This document shows positions 47,923 through 57,185 of a stretch of 64,000 bases of DNA, one piece after another. The DNA lies in assembly GCA_037200045.1 (NCBI GenBank), contig JBBCHM010000001.1:930001-994000 (forward strand). Reading direction: 5' to 3'. Numbering within the stretch: the first letter of the stretch is position 1; each line of letters starts with the position of its first letter. The notes under the pieces are model-generated. The model saw only the letters and a list, made by a program, of their open reading frames with translations. It was not told the DNA's origin and did no database searches. The stretch is from Rhizomicrobium sp. GTDB taxonomy: Bacteria > Pseudomonadota > Alphaproteobacteria > Micropepsales > Micropepsaceae. A program made the position numbers and the translations under genes.

Positions 47923-49308
47923 GTGATCGTTACGACATCGACCCCGGATCAATCGCCGGTTGCGGCGCCGCGCACCGATGCCACAACCAAGACGATGGAC
48001 AAATTGCTGCGGCAGCAGGCGGCCCTGGCCGAGTTCGGCAGCTTCGCCTTCGGCGAGGCCGACCTGCAGAAGATATTGAAGCAGGCGGCCCGCATCTGCG
48101 CCGCCAGTCTGGACGTGCCGTTCGCCAAGGTCTGCCGCTACCGCGCGGACAAGAACGATCTTCTGGTCGTGGCGGGTTGCGGCTGGCATACGGGCGTGGT
48201 CGGCCATGTCGTTTCGGCGGCCGACGAAAGCTCGACGCAGGGCCGCGCCTTCGTCACCGGCGAGCCGGTGATCCTCAAGGACATCGCGAAGGGCACGGGC
48301 TACAAGCTTGCGCCGTTCTACGCGGAACACGGCATCGTCTCGACCGTCGATGTCCTGATCAAGGGCCGGGGCGGGCCCTGGGGCGTGCTGGAGGTCGACA
48401 GCGCGACCGCGCGCAAATTCGACCGCTACGACATCGTGTTCCTGACCGGTTTCGCCAACGTCCTCGCCGAAGCCGCCGCCACCGCCGAACACATCGTGAG
48501 TCTGCGGGCCGTGGTCCAGCAGACCCAGTCGCTTCTCGCGCAGAAGGAGAAGCTGCTCGCCGAGCGTCGGATATCGGAACGCGCCCTGCGCGATCTGCAG
48601 GCGGAGCTCCTGAGGGTTGCCCGGCTGAACATGATGGGCCAGATGACGGCGGCCATCGCGCACGAACTCAACCAGCCCCTGTCGGCGATCGCGAACTATA
48701 TCGCGGCCGCCAAGCGCACGCTCAAATCCGCCGAGCCCGACGGGATGGCCGGCCTGCCGGACATCATCGGCAAGGCGGCCGAGCAGACCCGGCGCGCCGG
48801 CGAAATCATCAAGAACCTGCGCAAGTTCGTCGAGAAGCGCGAGAGCGCCCGCTCCTCGCAGGACCTCGCAGATGTCGTGAAGCGGTCCTTGTCGCTCGCG
48901 ACCTACAGCGCCCTCGACGAAAAGGTCGAGGTGACGCTGAAGCTCGAGGCGAATCTGCCGCCGGTGGCGATCGACGCGGTGCAGGTCCAGCAGGTCCTCA
49001 CCAATCTCATCTGCAACAGCGTCGAGGCCATGCGTCCTCTCGACAAGCGCGAATTGCTGATCGTGACCGAGCGCGGCGACGCGGGCTTCGCCAACGTCAT
49101 CGTGCAGGACACCGGCCCCGGCCTGCCGATCCGGGTGCGCGAGAATCTGTTCCAGCCCTTCGTGACGACGAAAGACGCCGGCATGGGCCTGGGGCTCAAC
49201 ATCTGCGAGGTCCTGGTCAACGCGAATGGCGGGCGCATATCGCTGGTCGAGGGGCTGAAGGAAGGCACCGGCTTCCGCGTCAGCCTGCCGCTCGCGCGCG
49301 CCGCCTGA
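47923..49308 (+). CDS. GAF-domain sensor histidine kinase (FixL/DctB-like HPK4 type)
   Basis: 461 residues, soluble. GTG start with GGAGG seven bases upstream. A GAF domain covers residues 38-185 (with CRYRADKNDLLVVAGCGWHTG), then a coiled coil at about 195-230. HisKA has His247 in TAAIAHELNQPLSAIANYI, and the ATPase domain ends with MGLGLNICEVLVNANGGRISL. The HELNQPL box is that of FixL/DctB/NtrB-type kinases. It sits between rpoN and hpf, so it might drive a sigma-54 activator, but no regulator gene is adjacent. Confidence 0.87.
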   Translation: MIVTTSTPDQSPVAAPRTDATTKTMDKLLRQQAALAEFGSFAFGEADLQKILKQAARICAASLDVPFAKVCRYRADKNDLLVVAGCGWHTGVVGHVVSAADESSTQGRAFVTGEPVILKDIAKGTGYKLAPFYAEHGIVSTVDVLIKGRGGPWGVLEVDSATARKFDRYDIVFLTGFANVLAEAAATAEHIVSLRAVVQQTQSLLAQKEKLLAERRISERALRDLQAELLRVARLNMMGQMTAAIAHELNQPLSAIANYIAAAKRTLKSAEPDGMAGLPDIIGKAAEQTRRAGEIIKNLRKFVEKRESARSSQDLADVVKRSLSLATYSALDEKVEVTLKLEANLPPVAIDAVQVQQVLTNLICNSVEAMRPLDKRELLIVTERGDAGFANVIVQDTGPGLPIRVRENLFQPFVTTKDAGMGLGLNICEVLVNANGGRISLVEGLKEGTGFRVSLPLARAA

Positions 49309-49358
49309 GCCGTTCCGCGCGAAGAATCGCGGCCTTCCCGACATCGTTAATTGCAGAA

Positions 49359-49387
49359 TTGACATTGGGAAAAGCTGGGCCTACACA
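49359..49387 (+). promoter_or_regulatory. Candidate promoter for hpf-ptsN
   Basis: TTGACA at 49359-49364 and TACACA at 49382-49387 with a 17-base spacer, located in the gap after the kinase gene. The -35 box is a full match; the -10 box is moderate. It would give hpf and ptsN a promoter independent of rpoN. Confidence 0.5.
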
Positions 49388-49472
49388 CCCGCGCCCTTTC
49401 GCGTTGGGCGCATGTCTTGAAAGCGGAACATTTGTGACGCAAACAGTGTCTGGGCCAGCACAGAAGAAGGCC

Positions 49473-49802
49473 ATGCGGGTACGGGTTTCAGGCAAGCAGG
49501 TCCAGATCGGCGAGACGCTTCCGGCCGGGGTCCGGGCGCGCCTCGAAGAGACGGTGGCCAAGCATTTCGACGGCGGCGCCGACGCCAATGTCGTGTTCTC
49601 CCACACCGGTCCGTTCTACCGCGTCGACTGCACGCTGCATCTGGACTCCAAGACGATCATAAAATCGGAAGGCGAGGGAGCCGACGCGCATCGGGCATTC
49701 GACACGGCGTTTCTCCACATCGAGGCCCAGCTTCGTCGATACAAGCGCAAGCTCAAGAACCATCACCCCAAGGCCCGCGCGCGCGCAAGCGCCGCGAGCT
49801 GA
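49473..49802 (+). CDS. hpf: Ribosome hibernation promoting factor, short form
   Basis: 109 residues from MRVRVSGKQVQIGETL; a GTG at 49434 in frame would add 13. The beta-alpha-beta-beta-beta-alpha RaiA/HPF fold is recognisable through FHIEAQLRRYKRKLKNHHPK-like C-terminal basic helix (LHIEAQLRRYKRKLK). It binds the 30S decoding region in stationary phase. The C-terminal dimerisation domain of long HPF, usual in alphaproteobacteria, is missing, and ptsN follows after 20 bases, so there is no room for it. Confidence 0.85.
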   Translation: MRVRVSGKQVQIGETLPAGVRARLEETVAKHFDGGADANVVFSHTGPFYRVDCTLHLDSKTIIKSEGEGADAHRAFDTAFLHIEAQLRRYKRKLKNHHPKARARASAAS

Positions 49803-49822
49803 CGGCATCGAAAAGGTCGCTC

Positions 49823-50295
49823 ATGAAGATCTCCGATCTGCTCCAGCCTTCCGGCGTGGTCGCGACGCTCAAGGTTCACGGCAAGAAGCAGCTCCTGCAG
49901 GAGCTCGCGGCGCGCGCCGCCACGCTGGTGCGCCAGCCCGAGCGCAAGATCTTCGAGACGCTGATGGAGCGCGAGCGCCTCGGCACCACCGGGGTGGGGC
50001 AGGGCATCGCGATCCCGCACGGCCGTCTCGCCGATCTCAAGGACATCGTCGGCGTGTTCGCGCGGCTGGAATCGCCGATCGACTACGACGCGGTGGACAA
50101 CCAGCCGTCGATCTCGTCTTCATGCTGCTGGCGCCCGAAGGCGCCGGCGCCGATCACCTGAAGGCGCTGGCCCGCGTCTCGCGCCTGTTGCGCAACCAGC
50201 AGGCCACCGAGAAGTTGCGCGCCGCCAAGACCGCCGAGGCGCTCTACGCCATCCTCACCGAGCCGACCGGCGCCAGCGGCCAGCAGGCGGCCTGA
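49823..50295 (+). pseudogene. ptsN: PTS EIIA-Ntr protein, frameshifted
   Basis: The first 95 residues (MKISDLLQPSGVVATL and so on) are a normal EIIA-Ntr with active-site His66 in GIAIPHGRL. One base is missing near 50107, where CAG CCG TCG ATC should read CAG CCG GTC GAT CTC. In the shifted frame the expected rest is intact: LVFMLLAPEGAGADHLKALA, then RVSRLLRNQQATEKLRAAKT, to a stop at 50293-50295. Intact total would be about 157 residues. PtsN ends the nitrogen phosphotransfer chain. Because both halves are well conserved, a sequencing deletion is more likely than a true pseudogene. Confidence 0.85.
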
Positions 50296-50298
50296 CCG

Positions 50299-51242
50299 TC
50301 ACGGGCCCGCGCCGCGCGGCTTCAAGCCGACGCGTTCCAGGCGCTTGTCCAATCCGCGCAGCATCGCCGTCAGGTGATCGGGCGAGCGCGGTGACGCGCC
50401 AGGGCCGGTGGCGCGTCGCCGGCATCACGATCTGCAGATCGACCTCGCACGGGCACTGTTCCACCAGGACCGGTTCGAGCAATCCCTTTTCGATGTCCTC
50501 CACCACGTCCCAGGCGGATTTCAGGATCACGCCCTTGCCCTCGATCGCCCAGCGCCGCAGCAGGTCGCCGTCATTCGCGTCGCGGTCGCCGAACACCTTG
50601 CGCGTCGTCACCGCGCCGTCGCCGAGGAACGGCCAGTCGTCGAACCGCCTGCCGTTGCGCGCAGGGACCATGCAGTTCATCCGCAACAGGTCGGCCGGAT
50701 GGCTCGGCCGCCCGACGCGGTCGAGATAGCTTGGCGCCGCGACCGGAGGCGCCGGTTGGTGGAGATGCGCCGCAGATGCAGCAGGCTGTCCGGCAGCCTT
50801 CCATACCGCACGGCGATGTCGATGCCCGCCTCGTTCAGGTCGAGCGTCGTGTCCGACAGCACCAGGCTGGTCGTCACGCCCGGATGGGCCGCCATGAACC
50901 GGTCGAGCGCCGGCGCCACGTAATTGCGGCCCATGTCCCAGGGCGCGGTGACGCGCACCAGGCCCTTCAGGCTGCCGCGCTCATGGACGAATTCCTGCTG
51001 CAGGTCGTCGACATCGGTCAGCACACGGCGGGGCGGTCTCCAGGAAGCGCTCGCCCGGCTCGGTCAGTTGCAGCCGCCCGCGTGGTGCGCCGCAGCAGAT
51101 TGGTCTCCAGCGCCTTCTCCAGCGCGGTCAGGCGCAGCGAGACCGCGCCCGGCGTCAGCGCCAGCGCCTTGGCGGCGGCCGTCAGCGAGCCGCGCTCCAC
51201 GATGGCCACGAACAGCCGCAAATCGTCCAGTCGGTCGATCAT
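50299..51242 (-). pseudogene. LysR-family regulator, broken by four frameshifts
   Basis: Three frames together give a complete LysR protein of about 310 residues. The HTH is MIDRLDDLRLFVAIVERGSL with TAAAKALALTPGAVSLRLTALE; the effector domain includes LKGLVRVTAPWDMGRNYVAP, LDLNEAGIDIAVRYGRL and RRWAIEGKGVILKSAWDV. Frame breaks fall near 51078, 51030, 50748 and 50382, each explained by one base gained or lost, mostly in G/C runs. The tail then reads DHLTAMLRGLDKRLERVGLK. Divergent from the OYE gene at 51339, which it probably controls. Likely intact in the organism. Confidence 0.75.
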
Positions 51243-51338
51243 TATTGAGCACGGCTAATCAGTCTCTTGATGTTTACGCCCTTTTTCGAGAACCGCACAG
51301 GGGCGAGGTCTAGGGCGAACCCAAAGCGGAAACCGCCT

Positions 51339-52590
51339 ATGCCATCGCTCCTGTCCCAGCCGCTCGACCTGCCCAACGGCTCGACCTTGCCCAACCGGAT
51401 CGCCAAGGCGGCGATGAGCGAGGGCCTGGCCGATGCCGACAACCATTCCACCCCCCGCCTCGAAACCCTCTATCGGCGCTGGGCGTCGTCCGGCGCGGGA
51501 CTTCTTTTCTCCGGCAATATCCAGGTCGACCGTTTCCACCTCGAACGGCCGCTGAACGTCGTCGCCGACGACGAGAGCGGCATGGCCGCGCTGAAAAGAC
51601 TCGCCGCGGCCGGAACGTCGGGCGGCGCGCAGTTCTGGGCCCAGCTCGGCCACACCGGCCGCCAGGTCCACAGCGCCATCAACCCCGAGCCGCTCGCCCC
51701 TTCGGATGTCGAGATCGATGTCGTCCGCGGCGCGGGATTCTCCTTCGCCCGGCCGCGCGCCATGACCGAGGCCGAGATCCGCCACGCCATCGGCCAGTTC
51801 GCCTACGCCGCGCGCCAGATCCGCGCCGCCGGCTTCACCGGCGTCGCGCTGCATGCCGCGCATGGCTATCTCATCTCCCAGTTCCTCAGCCCGCTCGCCA
51901 ACCGCCGCACCGACCGCTGGGGTGGCACGTTGGAGAATCGCGCGCGCTTCCTGCTCGAAACCATCGCCGCGGTGCGCGACGCCGTCGGCCCGGACTTTCC
52001 CCTCGGGATCAAGCTCAACGCCCTCGGATTTCCAGCGCGGCGGCTTCACCAATGCGGAATGCCTGCAACTGGTCGAATGGCTGAACGGCTCCACGCTCGA
52101 CCTGCTGGAATTGTCGGGCGGCTCGCTCGAACAGCCCAAGATCGTCGGTGTGTCGCTGAAGGACGAAGGCGTCGACGCAAGGCGCGAAAGCACGATCCGG
52201 CGCGAGGCCTATTTCGTCGAATTCGCCGGCGCGGTGCGCAAGGTCGCCAGGATGCCGGTCATGGTCACGGGCGGCTTCCGCACCGCGTCCCTGATGGAGG
52301 ATTCCCTGAAGGCCGGCGAATTGGATGTCGTCGGGCTCGGCCGGCCGCTGATCGTCGATCCGCTCGCGCCGGCGCGCCTCTTGTCCGGCGAGATCGACCG
52401 CGCCCCGGCGGTGGAGGTGAACCTTTTCCACCTCCTGGCCTGGCACAACATGCAGCTCGAGCGCCTCGCGGATGGCCTCGACCCCGACCTGTCGATCACC
52501 GGCGAAGCGGCCGCGGCGCGTTTCGCGGTTCTCGAACAAGCCAATTTCGACGCACTCCTGGCGCGGCGCCGCGCGGCCGTGCCCGCCTGA
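51339..52590 (+). pseudogene. NADH:flavin oxidoreductase (old yellow enzyme-like), one frameshift
   Basis: The TIM-barrel FMN enzyme reads MPSLLSQPLDLPNGSTLPNR, then GAQFWAQLGHTGRQ, and HAAHGYLISQFLSPLANRRT with the catalytic His region. At 52021-52023 an extra C (CCC for CC) breaks the frame; read through, KLNASDFQRGGF continues and the FMN phosphate motif MVTGGFRT and LDVVGLGRPL are intact, ending at 52590. Total about 416 residues. Such enzymes reduce activated C=C bonds. The neighbouring LysR gene supports an inducible role. Confidence 0.8.
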
Positions 52591-52610
52591 CCCGCGCCGC
52601 GCAAACGAAA

Positions 52611-52640
52611 GAAGCCGGCGGCCTTTCGGCCGCCGGCTTC
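52611..52640. terminator. Bidirectional terminator hairpin after the OYE gene
   Basis: GAAGCCGGCGGCC-tttc-GGCCGCCGGCTTC is a perfect 13-base-pair stem with a TTTC loop, 20 bases after the OYE stop and 33 bases before the stop of the convergent DUF1150 gene. The right side continues with TCCCGTTG, only a weak T-run. Confidence 0.8.
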
Positions 52641-52673
52641 TCCCGTTGAACCTTCTCCGCGCAGGAGGGGGGG

Positions 52674-52925
52674 CTAATGCACGGAGACAGGTGTCAGTTC
52701 GTTCTGCACCGCCGCGCCATAGGCGCTGTCATAGGCGTCGGTATAGCCGAGCACGCTGCCGTCCACGGCGTGCAGCACATAGAGCTTCACGCCCGGCGGA
52801 AGGGTGATCCCCGGCGGGATCAGGCCCAGCCTGTGGGCCTCTTCGTCGCCCGTGGGCTTGATGTAGGTGATGCGGCCGCCGCCGAAGGCGGGCGTGTCGT
52901 CGTCGATCTTCAGTTCATTGCTCAT
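52674..52925 (-). CDS. DUF1150 family small protein
   Basis: 83 residues. ITYIKPTGDEEAHRLGLIPPG, VKLYVLHAVDGSVLGYTDAY are the typical blocks of DUF1150 (given separately). The family is restricted to alphaproteobacteria and is nearly always encoded directly after a small heat-shock protein, as here with a four-base overlap. Molecular function unknown; co-action with the chaperone is inferred from linkage. Confidence 0.85.
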   Translation of the reverse strand: MSNELKIDDDTPAFGGGRITYIKPTGDEEAHRLGLIPPGITLPPGVKLYVLHAVDGSVLGYTDAYDSAYGAAVQNELTPVSVH

Positions 52926-53371
52926 GATAAATCTCCTTCGCCCTTCCCATTTGTTTTGCCGGCGCGTGTCCGGATGTCGATCGTCCGTACGACGCTGTCG
53001 GCGGCTGGACGGGCAAGCTCGATCGTGAGCAACCCATTTTCCAACTCCGCACCGGAAACTTCGATCCCTTCGGCGAGCACGAAGGCGCGCTGGAATTGTC
53101 GCGCCGCGATGCCGCGGTGAAGGAACGTTTTGTCGGTGGCCTCAACCTGCTTGCCGCGGATGACCAGCTGGCGGCCCTCGACGGTGACGCCCAGTTCGTC
53201 GCGGCCGAAGCCGGCGACCGCGAGCGTGATCTTGAGCTTGTCCTCGGCCGACTGCTCGATGTTGTAGGGCGGATACCCGTCTCCGGCGCTTTTGGCGGTG
53301 CGTTCGAGCAGGCGTTCGAGATGCTCGAAACCCAGGAGAAACGGGCTATTGAAGTAAACATTCCTATTCAT
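52922..53371 (-). CDS. Small heat-shock protein Hsp20 (IbpA-like)
   Basis: 149 residues. The N-terminus NSPFLLGFEHLERLLERTA is the class A sHSP start. The alpha-crystallin domain spans about 40-130 (YNIEQSAEDKLKITLAVAGF; FLHRGIAARQFQRAFVLAEG; LENGLLTIELARP). It holds unfolding proteins for refolding. AAGGAGG lies upstream with ten-base spacing. The 5' region might fold as a thermosensor, but I could not identify a ROSE-type structure with confidence. Confidence 0.9.
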   Translation of the reverse strand: MNRNVYFNSPFLLGFEHLERLLERTAKSAGDGYPPYNIEQSAEDKLKITLAVAGFGRDELGVTVEGRQLVIRGKQVEATDKTFLHRGIAARQFQRAFVLAEGIEVSGAELENGLLTIELARPAADSVVRTIDIRTRAGKTNGKGEGDLS

Positions 53372-53505
53372 GTTCCAAGCCCTCCTTCAAGCGGCCTAGG
53401 GTATTCTGTCGGCCCTCGCTGGGAGCTGCCGGAATTCGTTTCTGGCCCTTATCGGCGCCAGCGTCTGCGATAGGATGTGGGGACCCCGTCCGGCAAATCA
53501 AGGGA

Positions 53506-53541
53506 TTGAACCCTTTTCGGCCCGTGTGTATTCTATACACA
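53506..53541 (+). promoter_or_regulatory. Candidate hicAB promoter with overlapping operator
   Basis: TTGAAC (53506-53511) and TATTCT (53529-53534) are 17 bases apart. The perfect palindrome TGTGTAT-tct-ATACACA (53525-53541) covers the -10 box and ends on the A of the hicA ATG. HicB antitoxins with DNA-binding tails repress their own operons through such sites. A start seven bases after the -10 would fall on the ATG itself, implying a leaderless mRNA. Confidence 0.6.
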
Positions 53542-53720
53542 TGGATGCGCGAGAGGTCCTGAAGGCTTTCAAGGCCGATGGCGGGATCGAGGCGCGGTCC
53601 AAGGGCTCGCATGTGCAGCTCAAGCACCCGGCCAAGCCCGGCCTGGTCACGCTGCCGATGCACGGCTCGAAGGACATCAAGCCCGGCACGCTGGCCTCCA
53701 TCGAGCGCCAGGCCGGTTGA
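53541..53720 (+). CDS. hicA: HicA-type mRNA interferase toxin
   Basis: 59 residues with the double-stranded-RNA-binding-like fold of HicA. The catalytic histidine is His24 in RSKGSHVQLKHP, and ITLPMHGSKDIKPGTL-like text (LPMHGSKDIKPGTLASI) is the family signature. It cleaves mRNA and tmRNA when free of antitoxin. The ATG at 53541 gives the family's normal length; the longer frame from 53475 runs through the promoter dyad. hicB follows after 18 bases. Confidence 0.88.
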   Translation: MDAREVLKAFKADGGIEARSKGSHVQLKHPAKPGLVTLPMHGSKDIKPGTLASIERQAG

Positions 53721-53738
53721 AGTTGAGGAATAGATAGA

Positions 53739-54182
53739 ATGGCTATCCGTCACTATCGGGCAATCGCCTATCAGTCGCCGGGAGACGGGCCCGGCGACGG
53801 ATGGGACGTTGTCTTTCCGGATTTTCCGGGGCTGGTCTCGCAAGGCGATACCGCCCATGACGCGCTCGAGAACGGACGCGAGGCACTGGCGCTTCACGTC
53901 GAAGGCATGCTCGCCGAAGGACTGGAATTGCCCGCGCCTTCGCGGGTGAACGAGCGCGACCAGGATTGGGTTCTTCCCATCGTGGCGCAGCAAAATCCGC
54001 CGCCCTTGCATGCCTTGATCGGCGTCGAAATCCCCGGCGAAAGCGTGCGGATGAACATCACCATGGAAAAGGCGCTGGTCGACCGCCTTGACGCGGCCGC
54101 CAGCCGCGAAGGTGCGAGCCGGTCCGGCTTCCTCGCCCAGGCCGTCCGCGAAAAGCTCCAACGCAATCGCGAACTCACTTAG
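53739..54182 (+). CDS. hicB: HicB-type antitoxin
   Basis: 147 residues. The N-terminal RNase-H-like domain has WDVVFPDFPGLVSQGDTAHDAL and EALALHVEGMLAEG (two blocks). The C-terminal 45 residues (VRMNITMEKALVDRLDAAAS) are a ribbon-helix-helix DNA-binding domain, so this HicB can autoregulate through the dyad before hicA. The last base of its stop is the first base of the pabB start. Confidence 0.88.
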   Translation: MAIRHYRAIAYQSPGDGPGDGWDVVFPDFPGLVSQGDTAHDALENGREALALHVEGMLAEGLELPAPSRVNERDQDWVLPIVAQQNPPPLHALIGVEIPGESVRMNITMEKALVDRLDAAASREGASRSGFLAQAVREKLQRNRELT

Positions 54183-55938
54183 TGGCGCGCCCGACCGTCA
54201 TCCTGGACGACGCGACCCCCGGCGCCGAGCGGCTGCTGCGATTTGGGGCGCCGGAGGCGATCGTTCAAGCCCGCCGGCCCGACGAGGTCGCGCCGGCCCT
54301 GGCCCGCATCGAGGCCGCGCTGGCCGCCGGCCGCCATGTCGCGGGCTGGTTCGGCTATGAGCTGGGCTATGCGCTGGAGCCGCATTTGGCCCCGCTGCGC
54401 TGGCCGGACGATGGATCGCCGCTGCTCTGGTTCGGCGTGTTCGATGCGCCGCAAGCGGTTTCCCGCGCCGATCTCGCCGCCGCCGGCCGCGCCTATGCCG
54501 GCCCGCTGCGTCACGAATGGGACGAGGCCGCCTATGAACGCCGCTTCGCCCGGGTCCATGGCTATATCGGCGCCGGCGACATCTATCAGGCCAATCTCAG
54601 CTTCCGCTCGCGCTTCGCCTTCGCCGGCGATCCGCTGGCGCTTTACCTGCGGCTGCGCGACCGCGCCCAGGCGGCGCACGGCGCCTATCTCGACGATGGC
54701 GAACGCCGCATCCTCAGCCTCTCGCCCGAGCTGTTCTTTCGAATATCGCCGCAGGGCCGCATCGCGGCGCGGCCGATGAAGGGCACCGCGCCGCGCGGCA
54801 CCGACGAACTCTCCGACGCCCGCGCCAAGGCCGCGCTCGCCGCCTCGCCGAAGGATCGCGCCGAGAACCTGATGATCGTCGATCTGGTGCGCAACGACAT
54901 CGGCCGCCTGGCGCTGATCGGCAGCGTCGCGGTGGAAGACCTCTTCGCCGTCGAGACCTATCCCACCCTGCACACCATGGTCTCCACCGTCACCGCGCGG
55001 CTCAAGCCTGCGACACGCGTCGAGCAGATCGTGCGCGCGCTGTTTCCCTGCGGCTCGATCACCGGCGCGCCGAAGATCCGCGCGATGCAGATCATCCGCG
55101 AACTGGAGCAAAGCCCGCGCGGCCTGTATTGCGGCGCCATCGGCCATTTCGCGCCGGACGGCTCGGCCAGCTTCAACGTCGCGATCCGCACCATCACGAT
55201 CGAGGGCGGGGCAGGGCACGCTCGGCATCGGCGGCGCCGTGGTGCAGGATTCGAAGGCCGACGCCGAATATGCCGAATGCCTGCTCAAGGCGCGCTATTT
55301 CGACAGCGTCCGCGAGCCCATCGGATTGATCGAGACGCTGCGCTGGGACAAAGGCTTCGTTCGCCCGGACCGGCACCTCGCGCGCATGGCGGCGTCGGCG
55401 GCGTTCCTCTCGCTCCCGTTCGACCGCGACGCCGCGACGGCGGCGCTATCGGGCGCGGTCGCGCGGGCGCGCGAGCCGATGCGCGTGCGCCTGACGCTGG
55501 ACGAGCAGGGCGGTTTCGCTTGCGCCGCGGCGCCGCTCGGGCCGGCACCGTCGCGCTGGACCTTCGCGCTGTCGCCGCATCGCGTCGCCAGCACCGACGT
55601 GCTGTTGCGCCACAAGACGACCTGGCGGGCGTTCTACGACGAGGAACCGGCACGCCTCGCGGCCGACGAAGCGCTGTTCTGCAACGAGCGCGGCGAACTC
55701 ACCGAGGGCAGCCGGAGCACCATCTTCCTGCGGCGCGGCGGCGCGCTGGTCACGCCGCCGCTCTCAAGCGGCCTGCTGGACGGCGTCTTGCGCCGCGAAC
55801 TGATCGAGCAGGGGCGCTGCGCCGAGGCGGTGCTGACGCCGGACGATCTGGCGAATGCGGACGAAGTGCTGCTGGGGCAATTCCCTGCGCGGCCTGATCC
55901 GCGCCGAGCCGGCCGTGCTGGCGCGGGCCACGGGCTGA
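54182..55938 (+). pseudogene. pabB: Fused aminodeoxychorismate synthase component I / 4-amino-4-deoxychorismate lyase, two frameshifts
   Basis: The first part is a PabB with GTG start: GDIYQANLSFR, KGTAPRGTDEL, ENLMIVDLVRNDIGR and FPCGSITGAPKIRAM are its conserved blocks. After about residue 350 a PabC-like aminotransferase-IV lyase follows, with the lysine-bearing HKTTWRAFYDEE and NERGELTEGSRSTIFL. Two extra G bases, each in a GGGG run (55208-55211 and 55874-55877), break the frame; removal gives one open frame of about 584 residues ending ARATG. Together the domains make 4-aminobenzoate for folate. Both insertions in homopolymers suggest sequence error. Confidence 0.82.
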
Positions 55939-56011
55939 GCGATGCCGGCTTGACTGACGCATATCCTGCTGGTTATGTATTAATCGATAGCCAGCGAGTT
56001 ATTGATCGAGA

Positions 56012-56335
56012 ATGCCGCACGTCCACGACATGCTCTTTCGAACGCTCGCCGACCCGACCCGGCGGGCGATCTTCGAGCGGCTGTGCCGCGAAGGCGAGAA
56101 GACCGTCGGGGCCCTGACGGCGCGCGCCGGGGTCTCGCAGCCGGCGGTCTCCAAGCATCTGGGCATCCTGAAGCAGGCCGGGCTGGTGCGCGACCGCCAC
56201 GAAGGCCGCCAGACGCATTACAGCGCGCAGCTCCGCGCGCTGGCCCCGCTGATCGACTGGACGAGCCGCATGACCGGCTTCTGGCAAGGCCGGTTCGACA
56301 AACTCGAAGATCTTCTCAAGAGGATGGACCAATGA
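56012..56335 (+). CDS. ArsR-family transcriptional regulator
   Basis: 107 residues. Winged helix with LADPTRRAIFERLCREGEK, then AGVSQPAVSKHLGILKQAGL as the recognition region and RQTHYSAQ in the wing. No metal-binding cysteine motif is present. Such regulators are typically paired with an AHSA1/SRPBCC gene, as here by ATGA overlap, and control that operon. Confidence 0.88.
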   Translation: MPHVHDMLFRTLADPTRRAIFERLCREGEKTVGALTARAGVSQPAVSKHLGILKQAGLVRDRHEGRQTHYSAQLRALAPLIDWTSRMTGFWQGRFDKLEDLLKRMDQ

Positions 56336-56740
56336 GCGACCCCGCGAGCGAAACGCGTTCCGTGACCGTCGAACGCGAATTCCCCTTTCCGCCGGAAAAG
56401 CTGTGGCGCGCGCTCACGCAGCCGCACCTGGTCGCGGAGTGGCTCATGCAGAACGACTTCGAGCCCGTCGTCGGCCACCGCTGCAATTTTCGCGCGGACT
56501 GGGGCATCGTCGATTGCGAGGTCCTGGTGGTTCGAGCCGAACAGGACACTGTCCTACACCTGGGCGGCGATGGGGCTCGATAGCGTCATCGTCTGGACTC
56601 TGACGCCGACGGGCACGGGAACCCATCTGCGCATGGTGCAGTCGGGCTTCCGGCCGGATCAGAACCGCGCCTATCAGGGCGCCACGTTCGGCTGGCAGAG
56701 ATTCTTCGCGAATCTGGAACAGGTCGTGGCGCGGCCGTGA
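56332..56740 (+). pseudogene. SRPBCC (AHSA1-like) domain protein, one frameshift
   Basis: Starts ETRSVTVEREFPFPPEKLWR with ALTQPHLVAEWLM, the AHSA1 pattern. An extra T at 56531-56532 (GTGGTTCGAG for GTGGTCGAG) breaks the frame; corrected it continues VEPNRTLSYTWAAMGLDSVI, then LTPTGTGTHLRMVQSGF and GATFGWQRFFANLEQVVA to the stop at 56738-56740, about 135 residues. It folds as a hydrophobic-cavity protein; ligand unknown. Paired with the ArsR gene. Confidence 0.78.
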
Positions 56741-57185
56741 CGACCGGAAAGAAAAGCGCTTCGAAGGGCGCTGGCGGCGAAGCCTCGCGGCTGATCGACG
56801 CGAAGATCGCGCAACTGGGCGACTGGCGCGGCGAGATGCTCGCCCGCCTGCGCGCCCTGGTCAGGCAGGCCGATCCCGAAATCGTCGAGGAATGGAAATG
56901 GCGAGGGGTGCCGGTGTGGTCGCATGACGGGATCGTCAGCACGGCGAGACCTACAAGAGCGTCGTGAAGATGACCTTCGCCCGGGGCGCCGCGTTGGCGG
57001 ATCCTTCGGGCCTCTTCAACGCCAGCCTCGAAGGCAAGGCGAGACGCGCGATCGATTTTCGCGAGGGCGACAAGATCGATGCGCGCGCCCTGAAGGACCT
57101 CGTCCGCGCCGCCGTCGCTCTCAATCGGAGCAAGTCGAAGAAGAAGGCGCCGGCCGGCGCGAAAAAAACCGGGGAACGCGCCTAG
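56737..57185 (+). pseudogene. DUF1801 (YdhG-like) protein, one frameshift
   Basis: GTG start overlapping the SRPBCC stop. The first 68 residues read IDAKIAQLGDWRGEMLARLRA with LVRQADPEIVEEWKWRGVPVW, the DUF1801 start. One G is missing near 56941-56944 (ACGGCGAG for ACGGGCGAG); corrected, the protein goes on with GETYKSVVKMTFARGAALAD to a lysine-rich tail ending KKTGERA, about 149 residues. Function unknown. ArsR-SRPBCC-DUF1801 is a recurrent operon. Confidence 0.72.

Noticed and set aside
50299..51242. True pseudogene status for the LysR regulator
   Set aside because: All domains are preserved once single bases are restored, and neighbouring genes show the same kind of break; sequence error is the simpler reading.
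53372..53480. ROSE-type RNA thermometer ahead of Hsp20
   Set aside because: A purine-rich ribosome site is present, but I could not draw a convincing hairpin that masks it.
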